Below are positions 1 through 7,754 of a stretch of 64,000 nucleotides of DNA, one piece after another; positions within the stretch are counted from its first letter, which is position 1, and each line of letters begins with the position of its first letter. Source of the DNA: Nocardia arthritidis. GTDB taxonomy: Bacteria > Actinomycetota > Actinomycetes > Mycobacteriales > Mycobacteriaceae. The translations under genes were made by a program, and so were the position numbers. The stretch spans positions 620,001 through 684,000 of the forward strand of contig NZ_CP046172.1 in the NCBI RefSeq assembly GCF_011801145.1, read 5' to 3'. The notes beneath the pieces are model-generated. The model saw only the letters and a program-made list of their open reading frames with translations. It was not told where the DNA came from and searched no databases.

Positions 1-65
1 TTGCCGCAGATCTCGCCGGTCAGCCTGGCCAGGTCGAGCTGTGCCTCGGTGGGTGTGAAATCCAT
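1..65 (-). CDS. Acyl-CoA dehydrogenase, FadE27/ChsE5-like (N-terminus only)
   Basis: Only the first 21 codons lie in the window, beginning MDFTPTEAQLDLARLTGEIC, a typical acyl-CoA dehydrogenase N-terminal helix. It lies 22 bp downstream of the fadE26-like gene on the same strand. In mycobacteria FadE26 and FadE27 (ChsE4-ChsE5) form a heterotetramer that dehydrogenates the cholesterol side-chain CoA ester, and they lie divergent from fdxD-hsd4A-mce4 exactly as here. The identity as FadE27 rests on this order; the visible residues alone show only the superfamily. Confidence 0.7.
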   Translation of the reverse strand, partial: MDFTPTEAQLDLARLTGEICG

Positions 66-87
66 TGGTATCTACCTGCTTTCCCGA

Positions 88-1281
88 TCAGCGCGCCGCG
101 GCAGGCTGCTTGAGCGCCGTCATGGCGATGATGTCGCGCTGGACCTCGTTGGTGCCGCCGCCGAAGGTGAGGATGAGCGCGGCCCTGTGCATCCGCTCCA
201 ACCTGCCGCGCAGCACCGAGCCCGGCGAGTCCTGTCGCAGATAGGCTTGCGGCCCAAGGACTTCCATCAGCAGCCGGTATGCCTCGGTGGCCAGTTCGGT
301 GCCGTAGACCTTGCAGGTCGACGCGTCCCACGGTCGCGGTGCGGCATCTCCGCCGGCATCGGCGCGGCTGGCGATCTCCCAGTTGAGCAGCTTCAGGTAT
401 TCGACCTTCGCGTGCACCCGGGCCAGATTGAGCTGAACCCATTCCCGGTCGATCACGCGGGAACCGTTGCTGTCCTTGGTCTCTCGCGCCCACTCCACGG
501 TCTGGCGCAGCGCCAGCTGTAGCGGCGCGGCCGAGGTGAGCGCGACGCGTTCGTGGTTGAGCTGGTTGGTGATCAGCGCCCAGCCGCCGTTCTCCTGTCC
601 GACCAGCGCACTCGTCGGCACCCGGACGTCCTGGTAATAGGTGGCGCTGGTGTCCGGGCCCGCCATGGTGTGCACGGGTGTCCAGGAGAAGCCGTCGGCC
701 GTGGTCGGCACGATGAGCATGCTGATGCCCTTGTGCTTCTTGACGTTCGGGTCGGTGCGCACCGCGAGCCAGACATAGTCGGCGTACGCGATGAGGCTGG
801 TCCACATCTTCTGTCCGTTGATCACGTATTCGTCGCCGTCGCGCACCGCGCTGGTGCGCAGGCTGGCCAGGTCGGTGCCCGCACCCGGCTCGGAATAGCC
901 GATGGCGAAGTGCAATTCGCCCGCGGCGATCTTGGGCAGGAAGAAGCGCTTCTGCTCCTCGCTGCCGTAGTGCATGATCGTCGGCGCCACCGAGTTGATG
1001 GTCAGGAACGGCACCGGCGCGCCCGCGATGGCCGCCTCGTCGGTGAAGATGAGCTGATCCATCGTCGGACGGTCCTGTCCGCCATATTCTTTCGGCCAGC
1101 CGAGGGCGAGCCAGCCGTCGCGGCCCATCTCGCGCACGACCTCCCGATAGACATTGCCCTGCCCGTACTCGCCGGTCTGCGCGCTGAGCGCGATCCGGCG
1201 CTCGGGGGTGATCAGCTTCGCGAAGTAGTCGCGCAGTTCCGCCTGCAGCGCTTCCTGTTGCGGCGTGTACGCGATGCGCAT
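88..1281 (-). CDS. fadE26: Acyl-CoA dehydrogenase FadE26/ChsE4-like
   Basis: The 397-residue protein has the full acyl-CoA dehydrogenase fold. The N-terminal helices start MRIAYTPQQEALQAELRDYF, the FAD/substrate region contains GYSEPGAGTDLASL (about residues 128-141) and WTSLIAYADYVWLAVRT (160-176), and NHERVA (242-247) supplies the probable catalytic base Glu244. It would oxidise the CoA ester of the cholesterol side chain with FAD, together with the partner gene just downstream. It starts divergently from fdxD across a 150-bp gap that carries a perfect KstR box, so control by the cholesterol repressor KstR is expected. The gene symbol rests on synteny with the mce4 locus plus family membership. 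Confidence 0.85.
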   Translation of the reverse strand: MRIAYTPQQEALQAELRDYFAKLITPERRIALSAQTGEYGQGNVYREVVREMGRDGWLALGWPKEYGGQDRPTMDQLIFTDEAAIAGAPVPFLTINSVAPTIMHYGSEEQKRFFLPKIAAGELHFAIGYSEPGAGTDLASLRTSAVRDGDEYVINGQKMWTSLIAYADYVWLAVRTDPNVKKHKGISMLIVPTTADGFSWTPVHTMAGPDTSATYYQDVRVPTSALVGQENGGWALITNQLNHERVALTSAAPLQLALRQTVEWARETKDSNGSRVIDREWVQLNLARVHAKVEYLKLLNWEIASRADAGGDAAPRPWDASTCKVYGTELATEAYRLLMEVLGPQAYLRQDSPGSVLRGRLERMHRAALILTFGGGTNEVQRDIIAMTALKQPAAAR

Positions 1282-1332
1282 GGCGATACCTGCCTTCGTT
1301 CGTTCGAGTTCACCCGATCATTGCATATCGAC

Positions 1333-1346
1333 TGAAACATGTTCCA
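1333..1346. promoter_or_regulatory. KstR-like operator between fadE26 and fdxD
   Basis: The sequence TGAAACATGTTCCA matches the KstR palindrome TnnAACnnGTTnnA at every fixed position. It lies between the divergent fadE26 and fdxD starts, where KstR sites are known in mycobacteria and rhodococci. A repressor here would control both directions. Binding is inferred. Confidence 0.8.
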
Positions 1347-1431
1347 GTATTGCCAACCGATGTGGCCGATGACGGCGCGCGTCGCACCATTGGCTTGTAG
1401 GCTGCGAACAGAGTCGGATGAAGGAGTGCTC

Positions 1432-1620
1432 ATGAAGGTCATCGTCGATTTCGACCAGTGCGAAGCGAATGGAATCTGCGTTGGAATCGCCCCCGACGTC
1501 TTTGAACTCGATGACGAGGACCAGCTGCACATTCGAGTCGCCGAGGTGCCCGCCGATCGGCTCGCCGATGTCGAGGACGCCGTCGCGCAATGTCCGAAGG
1601 CGGCGCTGCGGCTCGGGTGA
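1432..1620 (+). CDS. fdxD: 3Fe-4S ferredoxin (FdxD-like)
   Basis: This 62-residue ferredoxin has Cys10, Cys16 and the Cys54-Pro pair. That is the three-cysteine pattern of actinobacterial 3Fe-4S ferredoxins that pass electrons to cytochromes P450 or other oxidoreductases. I chose the internal ATG because AAGGAG lies at 1421-1426 and because the family starts MKVIVDFDQCEANGIC; upstream in-frame codons would add an unrelated tail. It is the first rightward gene of the sterol cluster, followed by hsd4A, in the same order as Rv3503c-Rv3502c in M. tuberculosis. Its redox partner is not in the window. Confidence 0.88.
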   Translation: MKVIVDFDQCEANGICVGIAPDVFELDDEDQLHIRVAEVPADRLADVEDAVAQCPKAALRLG

Positions 1621-1638
1621 GCAATCCTTGCCGTAGAT

Positions 1639-1656
1639 AAGAACACGTTCTAAAGT
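1639..1656 (+). promoter_or_regulatory. KstR-like box overlapping the hsd4A -10 element
   Basis: AAGAACACGTTCTA (1639-1652) matches the KstR palindrome with one edge mismatch. The -10-like TAAAGT (1651-1656) follows and overlaps it by two bases, with the GTG start of hsd4A only 7 nt further on. This arrangement predicts a leaderless hsd4A transcript blocked directly by KstR. Confidence 0.7.
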
Positions 1657-1663
1657 CGGCCCC

Positions 1664-2569
1664 GTGGGAGATCTGGAACACAGCCTGGCGGGCCGAGTGG
1701 CGATCGTGACCGGCGGCGGCGCCGGACTGGGGCGGGCCGAGGCGCTCGCGCTGGCCGAGGCCGGCGCCTCGGTGGTGCTCAACGACCTGTCGGAATCCGG
1801 CGCGGTGGCCGACACCATGGCGGAGATCCGGGCGCGCGGCGCCAAGGCCGAGTTCGTCGCGGGCAGCATTGCCGAGCGAACCACCGCCGATGCCCTGATC
1901 CGCACCGCGGACGAGGCGTTCGGCGGGGTGGACATCGTGGTGAACAACGCGGGCATCACCCGGGACAAGATGCTGTTCAACATGTCCGACGAGGATTTCG
2001 ACGCGGTGATCGCGGTACATCTGCGCGGCCACTTCCTGTTGTGCCGCAACGCCGCCGCGTATTGGCGCGGCAAATCCAAGGCCGCGGGCGGGCCGGTGTA
2101 CGGCAGGCTGATCAACACCTCGTCCGAGGCGGGTCTGCTCGGTCCGGAGGGGCAGGCCAACTATGGCGCCGCCAAGGCGGGTATCACGGCGCTGACCTTG
2201 TCGGCGGCCCGGGCGCTGTCCCGATATGGGGTGCGCGCCAACGCGATTGCCCCGCGCGCCCGCACCGCGATGACCGCGTCGGTGTTCAGCGCCGCGCCCG
2301 AGGGCGAGGTGGATCCGCTGTCGCCGGACCATGTGGCCCGGCTCGTCGCGTATCTCGCATCGCCCGCCGCCGACGCGATCAACGGTCAACTGTTCGTCGT
2401 ATACGGCGGCATGGTCGCGCTGATGGCGGCGCCGGTGGTCGAACACCGCTTCGATGCGGCGAACGGTGAATGGGCGCAGTCCGAGCTGGCCGCGACCCTC
2501 GGCGATTACTTCGCGGAACATCCTGCGGGCCAGACCTTCTCGGCCTCGTCGCTGTTGGATCTGAGCTGA
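1664..2569 (+). CDS. hsd4A: Hsd4A-like short-chain dehydrogenase
   Basis: The 301-residue short-chain dehydrogenase has the NAD-binding TGGGAGLG (16-23), the NNAG motif (94-97), and the catalytic Ser153/Ser154, Tyr167 and Lys171 in NTSSEAGLLGPEGQANYGAAK. Hsd4A of mycobacteria acts as a 17-beta-hydroxysteroid and 3-hydroxyacyl-CoA dehydrogenase in cholesterol side-chain beta-oxidation. Unlike many family members it has a C-terminal extension of roughly 70 residues after the core fold. It lies between fdxD and yrbE4A, the usual Hsd4A position. The GTG start was chosen from the -10 element 7 nt upstream. Confidence 0.85.
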   Translation: MGDLEHSLAGRVAIVTGGGAGLGRAEALALAEAGASVVLNDLSESGAVADTMAEIRARGAKAEFVAGSIAERTTADALIRTADEAFGGVDIVVNNAGITRDKMLFNMSDEDFDAVIAVHLRGHFLLCRNAAAYWRGKSKAAGGPVYGRLINTSSEAGLLGPEGQANYGAAKAGITALTLSAARALSRYGVRANAIAPRARTAMTASVFSAAPEGEVDPLSPDHVARLVAYLASPAADAINGQLFVVYGGMVALMAAPVVEHRFDAANGEWAQSELAATLGDYFAEHPAGQTFSASSLLDLS

Positions 2570-2761
2570 CGCCGCACTTTCGGCGAAACCTGGGGGCCGA
2601 CGAGTGTTGATCACTCGTCCGGGGCTTGGTAGACATGGGGGTCATGGTGTGTATCGCCTCACAAAGGTGCCGGCACATATTTTTGATACCCGTTTCAGTT
2701 TCCTATCCAGGCCCATAGAAAAAGTGCAGCTTAAATGTGGCCAAAAGCTTCCAGCGCGCTA

Positions 2762-2775
2762 GTGAACGTGTTCTA
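2762..2775. promoter_or_regulatory. KstR-like operator upstream of the mce4 operon
   Basis: GTGAACGTGTTCTA matches TnnAACnnGTTnnA except for the first base. It lies 77 bp before yrbE4A, in the 283-bp gap after hsd4A. It is the third box of this kind in 1.5 kb, so the mce4 transporter is probably induced by cholesterol together with fadE26 and hsd4A. I see no gene in the rest of the gap. Confidence 0.7.
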
Positions 2776-2852
2776 ATCGTTGCGGCGGTGCTGCCACGGT
2801 GGCGTGGTATGCCGTGTGCTGTACGAGCTGATCGAGCAAGGAGGATCGCGCC

Positions 2853-3617
2853 ATGAACGAGGTCCTTGCCGTGCCGCTGCGCGCCGTTGGCGGATTTTTC
2901 GAAGTCGTCGCCGAAGTTGCGCGTTTCAGCGTGCGCAGGCCCTTTCAATGGCGCGAGTTCATCGACCAATCCTGGTTCATCGCACGGGTTTCCATCCTGC
3001 CGACACTCTTGGTCGCCATTCCGTTCACCGTGCTGGTGAGCTTCACGCTGAACATTCTGTTGCGCGAGATCGGCGCGGCCGACCTCAGCGGGGCCGGTGC
3101 GGCATTCGGCGCGGTGACCCAGGTCGGGCCGATCGTCACGGTGCTGATCGTCGCCGGCGCCGGTGCGACCGCCATCTGCGCCGACCTCGGCGCGCGGACC
3201 ATCCGCGAAGAGATCGACGCCATGAAGGTGCTCGGTATCAACCCGGTGCAGCGGCTGGTGGTGCCGCGGGTGCTGGCCTCGATGTTCGTCGCGCTGATGC
3301 TGAACAGCCTGGTCTGCACCATCGGCATCGTCGGCGGCTTCCTGTTCTCGGTATTCCTGCAGGATGTGAATCCGGGCGCGTTCGTCAACGGGATCACGCT
3401 GCTCACCCACCTGCCCGAATTGGTGATCTCCGAGGTCAAGGCCGGGCTGTTCGGTTTGATAGCCGGGCTGGTGGCCTGTTATCTCGGGCTCAATGTAAAA
3501 GGCGGGCCGAAGAGCGTCGGCGATGCGGTGAATCAGACCGTCGTCTTCGCGTTCATGGCCCTTTTCGTGGTGAATGTGGTGGTCACCGCGGTCGGTATCA
3601 AGTTCACGGCGCGGTGA
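2853..3617 (+). CDS. yrbE4A: YrbE4A, MlaE-type permease of the Mce4 importer
   Basis: The 254-residue integral membrane protein has the MlaE/YrbE signature: an amphipathic N-terminus (VGGFFEVVAEVARFSVRRPFQ), membrane segments, and the coupling-helix region EEIDAMKVLGINPVQRLVVPRVLA that contacts the MceG/MlaF ATPase. It pairs with YrbE4B to form the inner-membrane channel that imports sterols delivered by the Mce4 proteins. AAGGAGG (2838-2844) precedes the ATG. It is the first gene of an eight-gene block (yrbE4A to mce4F) in which most genes overlap by 4 bp. The ATPase MceG is encoded elsewhere, as usual. Confidence 0.93.
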   Translation: MNEVLAVPLRAVGGFFEVVAEVARFSVRRPFQWREFIDQSWFIARVSILPTLLVAIPFTVLVSFTLNILLREIGAADLSGAGAAFGAVTQVGPIVTVLIVAGAGATAICADLGARTIREEIDAMKVLGINPVQRLVVPRVLASMFVALMLNSLVCTIGIVGGFLFSVFLQDVNPGAFVNGITLLTHLPELVISEVKAGLFGLIAGLVACYLGLNVKGGPKSVGDAVNQTVVFAFMALFVVNVVVTAVGIKFTAR

Positions 3618-3621
3618 ACCC

Positions 3622-4473
3622 ATGGCTTTCGTGATCGAGTCCCGCTTCCCGCGTACCGTGCGACGGGTGCGTCGAATGTCGGACTCGCTCGATTCGGTCG
3701 GTAAACAGGCCGTGTTCTATGTTCAGGCCCTCGGTTCCATTCCGCGGGCGCTGTTGCATTACCGCACCGAGACGATCCGGCTCATTGCCGAAATCAGTAT
3801 GGGCACCGGCGCATTGGCGGTGATCGGCGGCACTGTCGTAATTGTCGGATTCTTAACGCTGTTTGCGGGCGGAACCATCGCCGTGCAAGGTTACAGTTCA
3901 CTCGGCAATATCGGCGTCGAAGCGCTCACCGGATTCTTCGCCGCATTCATCAATGTGCGTATTGCGGCGCCGGTGATTTCGGGTATCGGGCTGGCCGCGA
4001 CGATCGGCGCCGGCTCCACCGCACAACTCGGCGCCATGCGGGTGGCCGAGGAGATCGATGCGCTGGAGTCCATGGCGATCCGGCCGGTGCCGTATCTGGT
4101 CGGCACCAGGGTGCTGGCCGGGATGATCGCCATCATTCCGCTGTACGCGCTCGCGGTGATCGCCTCCTTCATCGCCAGCCGCTTCGCCACCGTCGGCATC
4201 TATAAGCAGTCGGCGGGCGTATACGACCACTATTTCCGGACCTTTCTGATTCCGAGCGATATCCTCTGGTCGTTCGCGCAGGCGATCTTCATGGCCCTGG
4301 CCGTCATGCTGATCCACACCTACTACGGCTTCAACGCCGCGGGCGGGCCGGTCGGCGTCGGCATCGCGGTCGGCAACGCGGTGCGGGCCTCGCTGGTCGC
4401 GGTGGTGACGGTGACCCTGCTGATCTCGCTCGCCATCTACGGCACCTCCGGCAACTTCCACCTCTCGGGATAG
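3622..4473 (+). CDS. yrbE4B: YrbE4B, second MlaE-type permease of Mce4
   Basis: This 283-residue MlaE-family permease has the conserved coupling segment EEIDALESMAIRPVPYLVGTRVLAG and several hydrophobic helices. It forms the heterodimeric membrane channel with YrbE4A, which ends 4 bp upstream. The open frame extends further 5', but ATG 3622 lies just after the yrbE4A stop and gives MAFVIESRFPRTVRRVRRMS, a usual YrbE4B N-terminus, so I use it. The next gene, mce4A, starts 4 bp after its stop. Confidence 0.93.
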   Translation: MAFVIESRFPRTVRRVRRMSDSLDSVGKQAVFYVQALGSIPRALLHYRTETIRLIAEISMGTGALAVIGGTVVIVGFLTLFAGGTIAVQGYSSLGNIGVEALTGFFAAFINVRIAAPVISGIGLAATIGAGSTAQLGAMRVAEEIDALESMAIRPVPYLVGTRVLAGMIAIIPLYALAVIASFIASRFATVGIYKQSAGVYDHYFRTFLIPSDILWSFAQAIFMALAVMLIHTYYGFNAAGGPVGVGIAVGNAVRASLVAVVTVTLLISLAIYGTSGNFHLSG

Positions 4474-4477
4474 CGGC

Positions 4478-5665
4478 ATGGCGGATTCGAAGCATTGGCA
4501 TGGGCTCGGGCTGAAGCTGGCGGGCTCGGCACTGGTGCTCGCGGTGGCCGCGGTGATCGCGGTCGCGCTCACCATGTTCTCCGGTGGTTTCACCCCCACC
4601 GCGACCGTCACCATCGACGCGCCGCGCAGCGGGCTGGTGCTGGATCCGGCGGCGAAGGTGAAGATGCGCGGCGTGGAGATCGGCCATGTGGCGAAGGTCG
4701 AGCACACCGCCGACGGCGCCAGGCTGCGGCTGGCGATGAATCCCGAACAGCTGAAGCTGGTTCCGGCCAATGCGACCGTTGATATCCGCTCCACCACGGT
4801 ATTCGGTGCCAAGTATGTGAACTTCGTTGTCCCGGACCAGCCTTCGAAGTCGTCACTGCAACCCGGCGCGGTGCTGCGGGCCCAGCAGGTGACGGTCGAA
4901 TTCAACACGCTGTTCCAGCATCTGAGTGATGTGCTCGCGAAGGTGCAGCCGGACAAACTGAACGGGACGCTGTCGGCGCTCGGCGTCGCGCTGCAGGGCC
5001 GCGGGCAGAAGCTGGGCGAGTTGCTCGCCAACGGCGACACCTATCTGCGCGACATAAACCCGAGTCTGCCCGCGCTGCAACAGGATCTGCGCAAGACCGG
5101 CGATGTCACCAATCTGTACGGCGATACCGTCGACGATCTGCTGCGCACGGTGAACAACGCGATCGTCACCAGCGGGACGGTGGTCGACCAGAAGAACGAC
5201 CTCGACGGCCTGCTCGCCGACGTCACCGGGCTGGCCGACACCACCGGAGCGGTGTTGCGCTCCAACGAGAAACCGCTGGAGACCGCGCTGGATCTGTTGC
5301 GGCCCACCACCGGGCTGCTCGACGAGTACTCTCCCGCGTTGAGTTGCTTGATCGTCGGACTCGCCAAGGCGCTGCCGCTCGGCGAGGAGGTCTTCGGCGG
5401 TCTGCAGGAGGGGGTCGCGTTGAATACCAACTTCATGTACGGCGCGAAGGCGTATAAGTACCCGGACGATCTGCCGAAGGTGAACGCCACCGGCGGACCG
5501 CACTGCGAGGGTCTGGTGGACCGGGTGCCCGGCAGCCGGTCCAACTACGTCGTCACCGACACCAACGAGGGCAAGCCGTACGTGCCGTCGACGAAGATGG
5601 ACTTCAGCGGTGCGCGGGTGCTGCAGCTGCTGTACGCCGGTCTGCCGGGGGTGCCGCCGCTGTGA
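4478..5665 (+). CDS. mce4A: Mce4A, MCE-family sterol transport subunit
   Basis: The 395-residue protein has one N-terminal membrane anchor (about 13-35) and then the MlaD/MCE domain (about 38-120, with FTPTATVTIDAPRSGLVLDP and GVEIGHVAKVEH). A long helical region and a C-terminal part with paired cysteines follow. Mce4A-F are thought to form a hexameric tunnel across the cell envelope that carries cholesterol to YrbE4A/B. The stop overlaps the mce4B GTG by 4 bp, so translation is probably coupled. Confidence 0.92.
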   Translation: MADSKHWHGLGLKLAGSALVLAVAAVIAVALTMFSGGFTPTATVTIDAPRSGLVLDPAAKVKMRGVEIGHVAKVEHTADGARLRLAMNPEQLKLVPANATVDIRSTTVFGAKYVNFVVPDQPSKSSLQPGAVLRAQQVTVEFNTLFQHLSDVLAKVQPDKLNGTLSALGVALQGRGQKLGELLANGDTYLRDINPSLPALQQDLRKTGDVTNLYGDTVDDLLRTVNNAIVTSGTVVDQKNDLDGLLADVTGLADTTGAVLRSNEKPLETALDLLRPTTGLLDEYSPALSCLIVGLAKALPLGEEVFGGLQEGVALNTNFMYGAKAYKYPDDLPKVNATGGPHCEGLVDRVPGSRSNYVVTDTNEGKPYVPSTKMDFSGARVLQLLYAGLPGVPPL

Positions 5666-6690
5666 AGAACACCGCGACAACCGTGAAACTGGTCATCTTC
5701 ACGCTGGTGATGGCGCTCGTATTCGCCGGGCTGGTCGTCGTATTCAGCCAGATGCGATTCGCCAGGGAGACCGGCTATCACGCGGTGTTCACCAGTTCGT
5801 CCGGGATGCTGCCGGGCGCGAAGGTGCGCATCGCCGGCGTTCCGGTCGGGTCGGTCACCTCGGTGAAGGTCGGCAAGGACTACCTCGCGCACGTCGACTT
5901 CGATGTGGACAGCAAGTACCCGCTGTTCACCAGCACACGCGCCACCATCCGCTACGAAAACCTGGTCGGCGACCGCTATTTGGAGCTGTTGGACGGGCCG
6001 GGCGATGCGAAGCCGCTGCGCTCGGGCGGCACCATCGACAAGGAGCAGACCGCGCCCGCCCTCGACCTGGATATGCTGCTCGGCGGATTCAAACCGCTAC
6101 TGCGCGGCCTGGATCCGGGCCAGGTGAACGATCTGACCAACGCGCTGCTGCAGATCTTCCAGGGGCAGGGCGGCACGCTGGTCTCGCTGCTCAACAGCGG
6201 CGGATCGTTCACCAAGACGCTGGCCGAGCGGGACGCGCTGATCGGCAGCGTGATCAACAATCTCAACGCCGTGCTGCAGACCATCGACCAGCGCGGTGAT
6301 CAGTTCGCCAGCACCATCAGCGAATTGCAAAGGCTGGTCAGCGGTTTGGCGGCGGACCGGGATCCGATCGGCGATGCCATACCGCGGATCGCGGGCGCCA
6401 CCGGCGATCTCACCGATCTGCTCGCCCAGGCCCGGCCCGACCTGAAGGGCACGATCGAGCAAACCGGGCGGCTGGCAACGAATCTCGACAACGGCCAGGA
6501 CACCATCCAGTGGGTGCTCGACCGGCTGCCGGAGACATACAAGAAACTGATCCGCATCGGCTCATACGGCTCGTTCCTGCAGCTCTACGTCTGCCAGACG
6601 AACTTCGTCATCGATGGTCCGGACGGGCAGCCACTGCATATCAACATGCCGGGCAAGCAGGCCGGCGGAAGGTGTGCGCCGACCCAATGA
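5662..6690 (+). CDS. mce4B: Mce4B, MCE-family sterol transport subunit
   Basis: The 342-residue protein opens with an uncleaved membrane helix (LVIFTLVMALVFAGLVVVFSQ). The MCE domain follows, with SSGMLPGAKVRIAGVPVGSVTSVKVG and YENLVGDRYLELLDG, and then a helical tail. It is the second subunit of the Mce4 tunnel. The GTG start overlaps the mce4A stop (GTGA), and the mce4C ATG overlaps its own stop, so the open frame has little freedom for other starts. Confidence 0.92.
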   Translation: MKNTATTVKLVIFTLVMALVFAGLVVVFSQMRFARETGYHAVFTSSSGMLPGAKVRIAGVPVGSVTSVKVGKDYLAHVDFDVDSKYPLFTSTRATIRYENLVGDRYLELLDGPGDAKPLRSGGTIDKEQTAPALDLDMLLGGFKPLLRGLDPGQVNDLTNALLQIFQGQGGTLVSLLNSGGSFTKTLAERDALIGSVINNLNAVLQTIDQRGDQFASTISELQRLVSGLAADRDPIGDAIPRIAGATGDLTDLLAQARPDLKGTIEQTGRLATNLDNGQDTIQWVLDRLPETYKKLIRIGSYGSFLQLYVCQTNFVIDGPDGQPLHINMPGKQAGGRCAPTQ

Positions 6691-7754
6691 ACGAGCAGCG
6701 ATCCCCCCTCATCACCCTCGGCATCGTCGGCGTGGTCGTCGCGGTGGCGGTGGCGCTTTCGGCACTCCAGTTCGACCGGCTGCCGTTCATCCGGTCCGGC
6801 GCGACCTTCACCGCGTACTTCGCCGACGCGGGCGGCCTCACGACCGGCGACCCGGTGCAGGTGGCCGGGGTGAGGTCGGGCCGGGTGGAGCAGGTGCGCC
6901 TCGACGGCGACAAGGTGCTGGTGCGCTTCAGCCTCGACGAGTCGATCGTGCTGGGGCGCAAGACTTCCGCGGCGATCAAGACCAATACGGTGCTCGGCCG
7001 CAAATCGCTCGACCTGATCCCGGCCGGATCCGGTGCGCTGCGCCGCGACGACACGATTCCGTTGGACCGCACCACCTCTCCGTACTCGCTGAACTCGGCG
7101 CTGGAGGATCTGGCGAGCACGGTGCACGGGCTCGATATGGATCGGGTGGACAAGACACTCGACGCGCTTTCGACCGCCTTCGCCGAAACACCCGCGCCGC
7201 TGCGTTCGGCACTGGACGGCGTTACGGCCCTGTCGCGCAGCCTGAATGCCCGCGACAAGGCGCTGAGCGAGCTGCTGACCCGGGCGCAGGGCGTCACCAA
7301 GATCCTGGCCGACCGGGCCAACCAGATCAACGCGCTGCTGCTCGACGGCAACGATCTGCTCGGCGAGTTGGACCGGCGGCGCAGCGCGCTCAGCCAGCTC
7401 ATCGTCGCCGTCAACGGGGTGGCACAGCAGCTGTCCGGGCTGGTCGCCGATAACGAGGCGCAGCTGAAACCCGCGTTCGAGAAGCTGAATTCGGTGCTGG
7501 ACCTCCTGCAGCGCAACCGCAAGAACATCTCCGACGCGCTGGACGGCCTCGGCCCGTTCGCGGCGGCGCTCGGCGAACAGGTCGGCAGCGGGCCGTACTT
7601 CCAGGCCTACGTCGTGAACGCCAGCAGTGTGACGCTGCGGCCGCTGGTCGACGCGATGGTCTGGCCGCAGCGGGTGCCGGAGGATCTGCGCGAGTACCTG
7701 TTGGATCCGCAGCCGCCGTCGATCGCACCCGTGCCACAGGAGCCGCCTCGATGA
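6687..7754 (+). CDS. mce4C: Mce4C, MCE-family sterol transport subunit
   Basis: This 355-residue MCE protein begins MNEQRSPLITLGIVGVVVAV, a membrane anchor. The MCE domain continues with YFADAGGLTTGDPVQVAGVRSGRVEQVRL and NTVLGRKSLDLIPAG, and then a coiled-coil-like helical domain. The frame is open 177 bp further upstream, but the ATG overlapping the mce4B stop (ATGA, 6687-6690) gives the standard N-terminus. It ends with the same four-base overlap into mce4D. Confidence 0.92.
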   Translation: MNEQRSPLITLGIVGVVVAVAVALSALQFDRLPFIRSGATFTAYFADAGGLTTGDPVQVAGVRSGRVEQVRLDGDKVLVRFSLDESIVLGRKTSAAIKTNTVLGRKSLDLIPAGSGALRRDDTIPLDRTTSPYSLNSALEDLASTVHGLDMDRVDKTLDALSTAFAETPAPLRSALDGVTALSRSLNARDKALSELLTRAQGVTKILADRANQINALLLDGNDLLGELDRRRSALSQLIVAVNGVAQQLSGLVADNEAQLKPAFEKLNSVLDLLQRNRKNISDALDGLGPFAAALGEQVGSGPYFQAYVVNASSVTLRPLVDAMVWPQRVPEDLREYLLDPQPPSIAPVPQEPPR

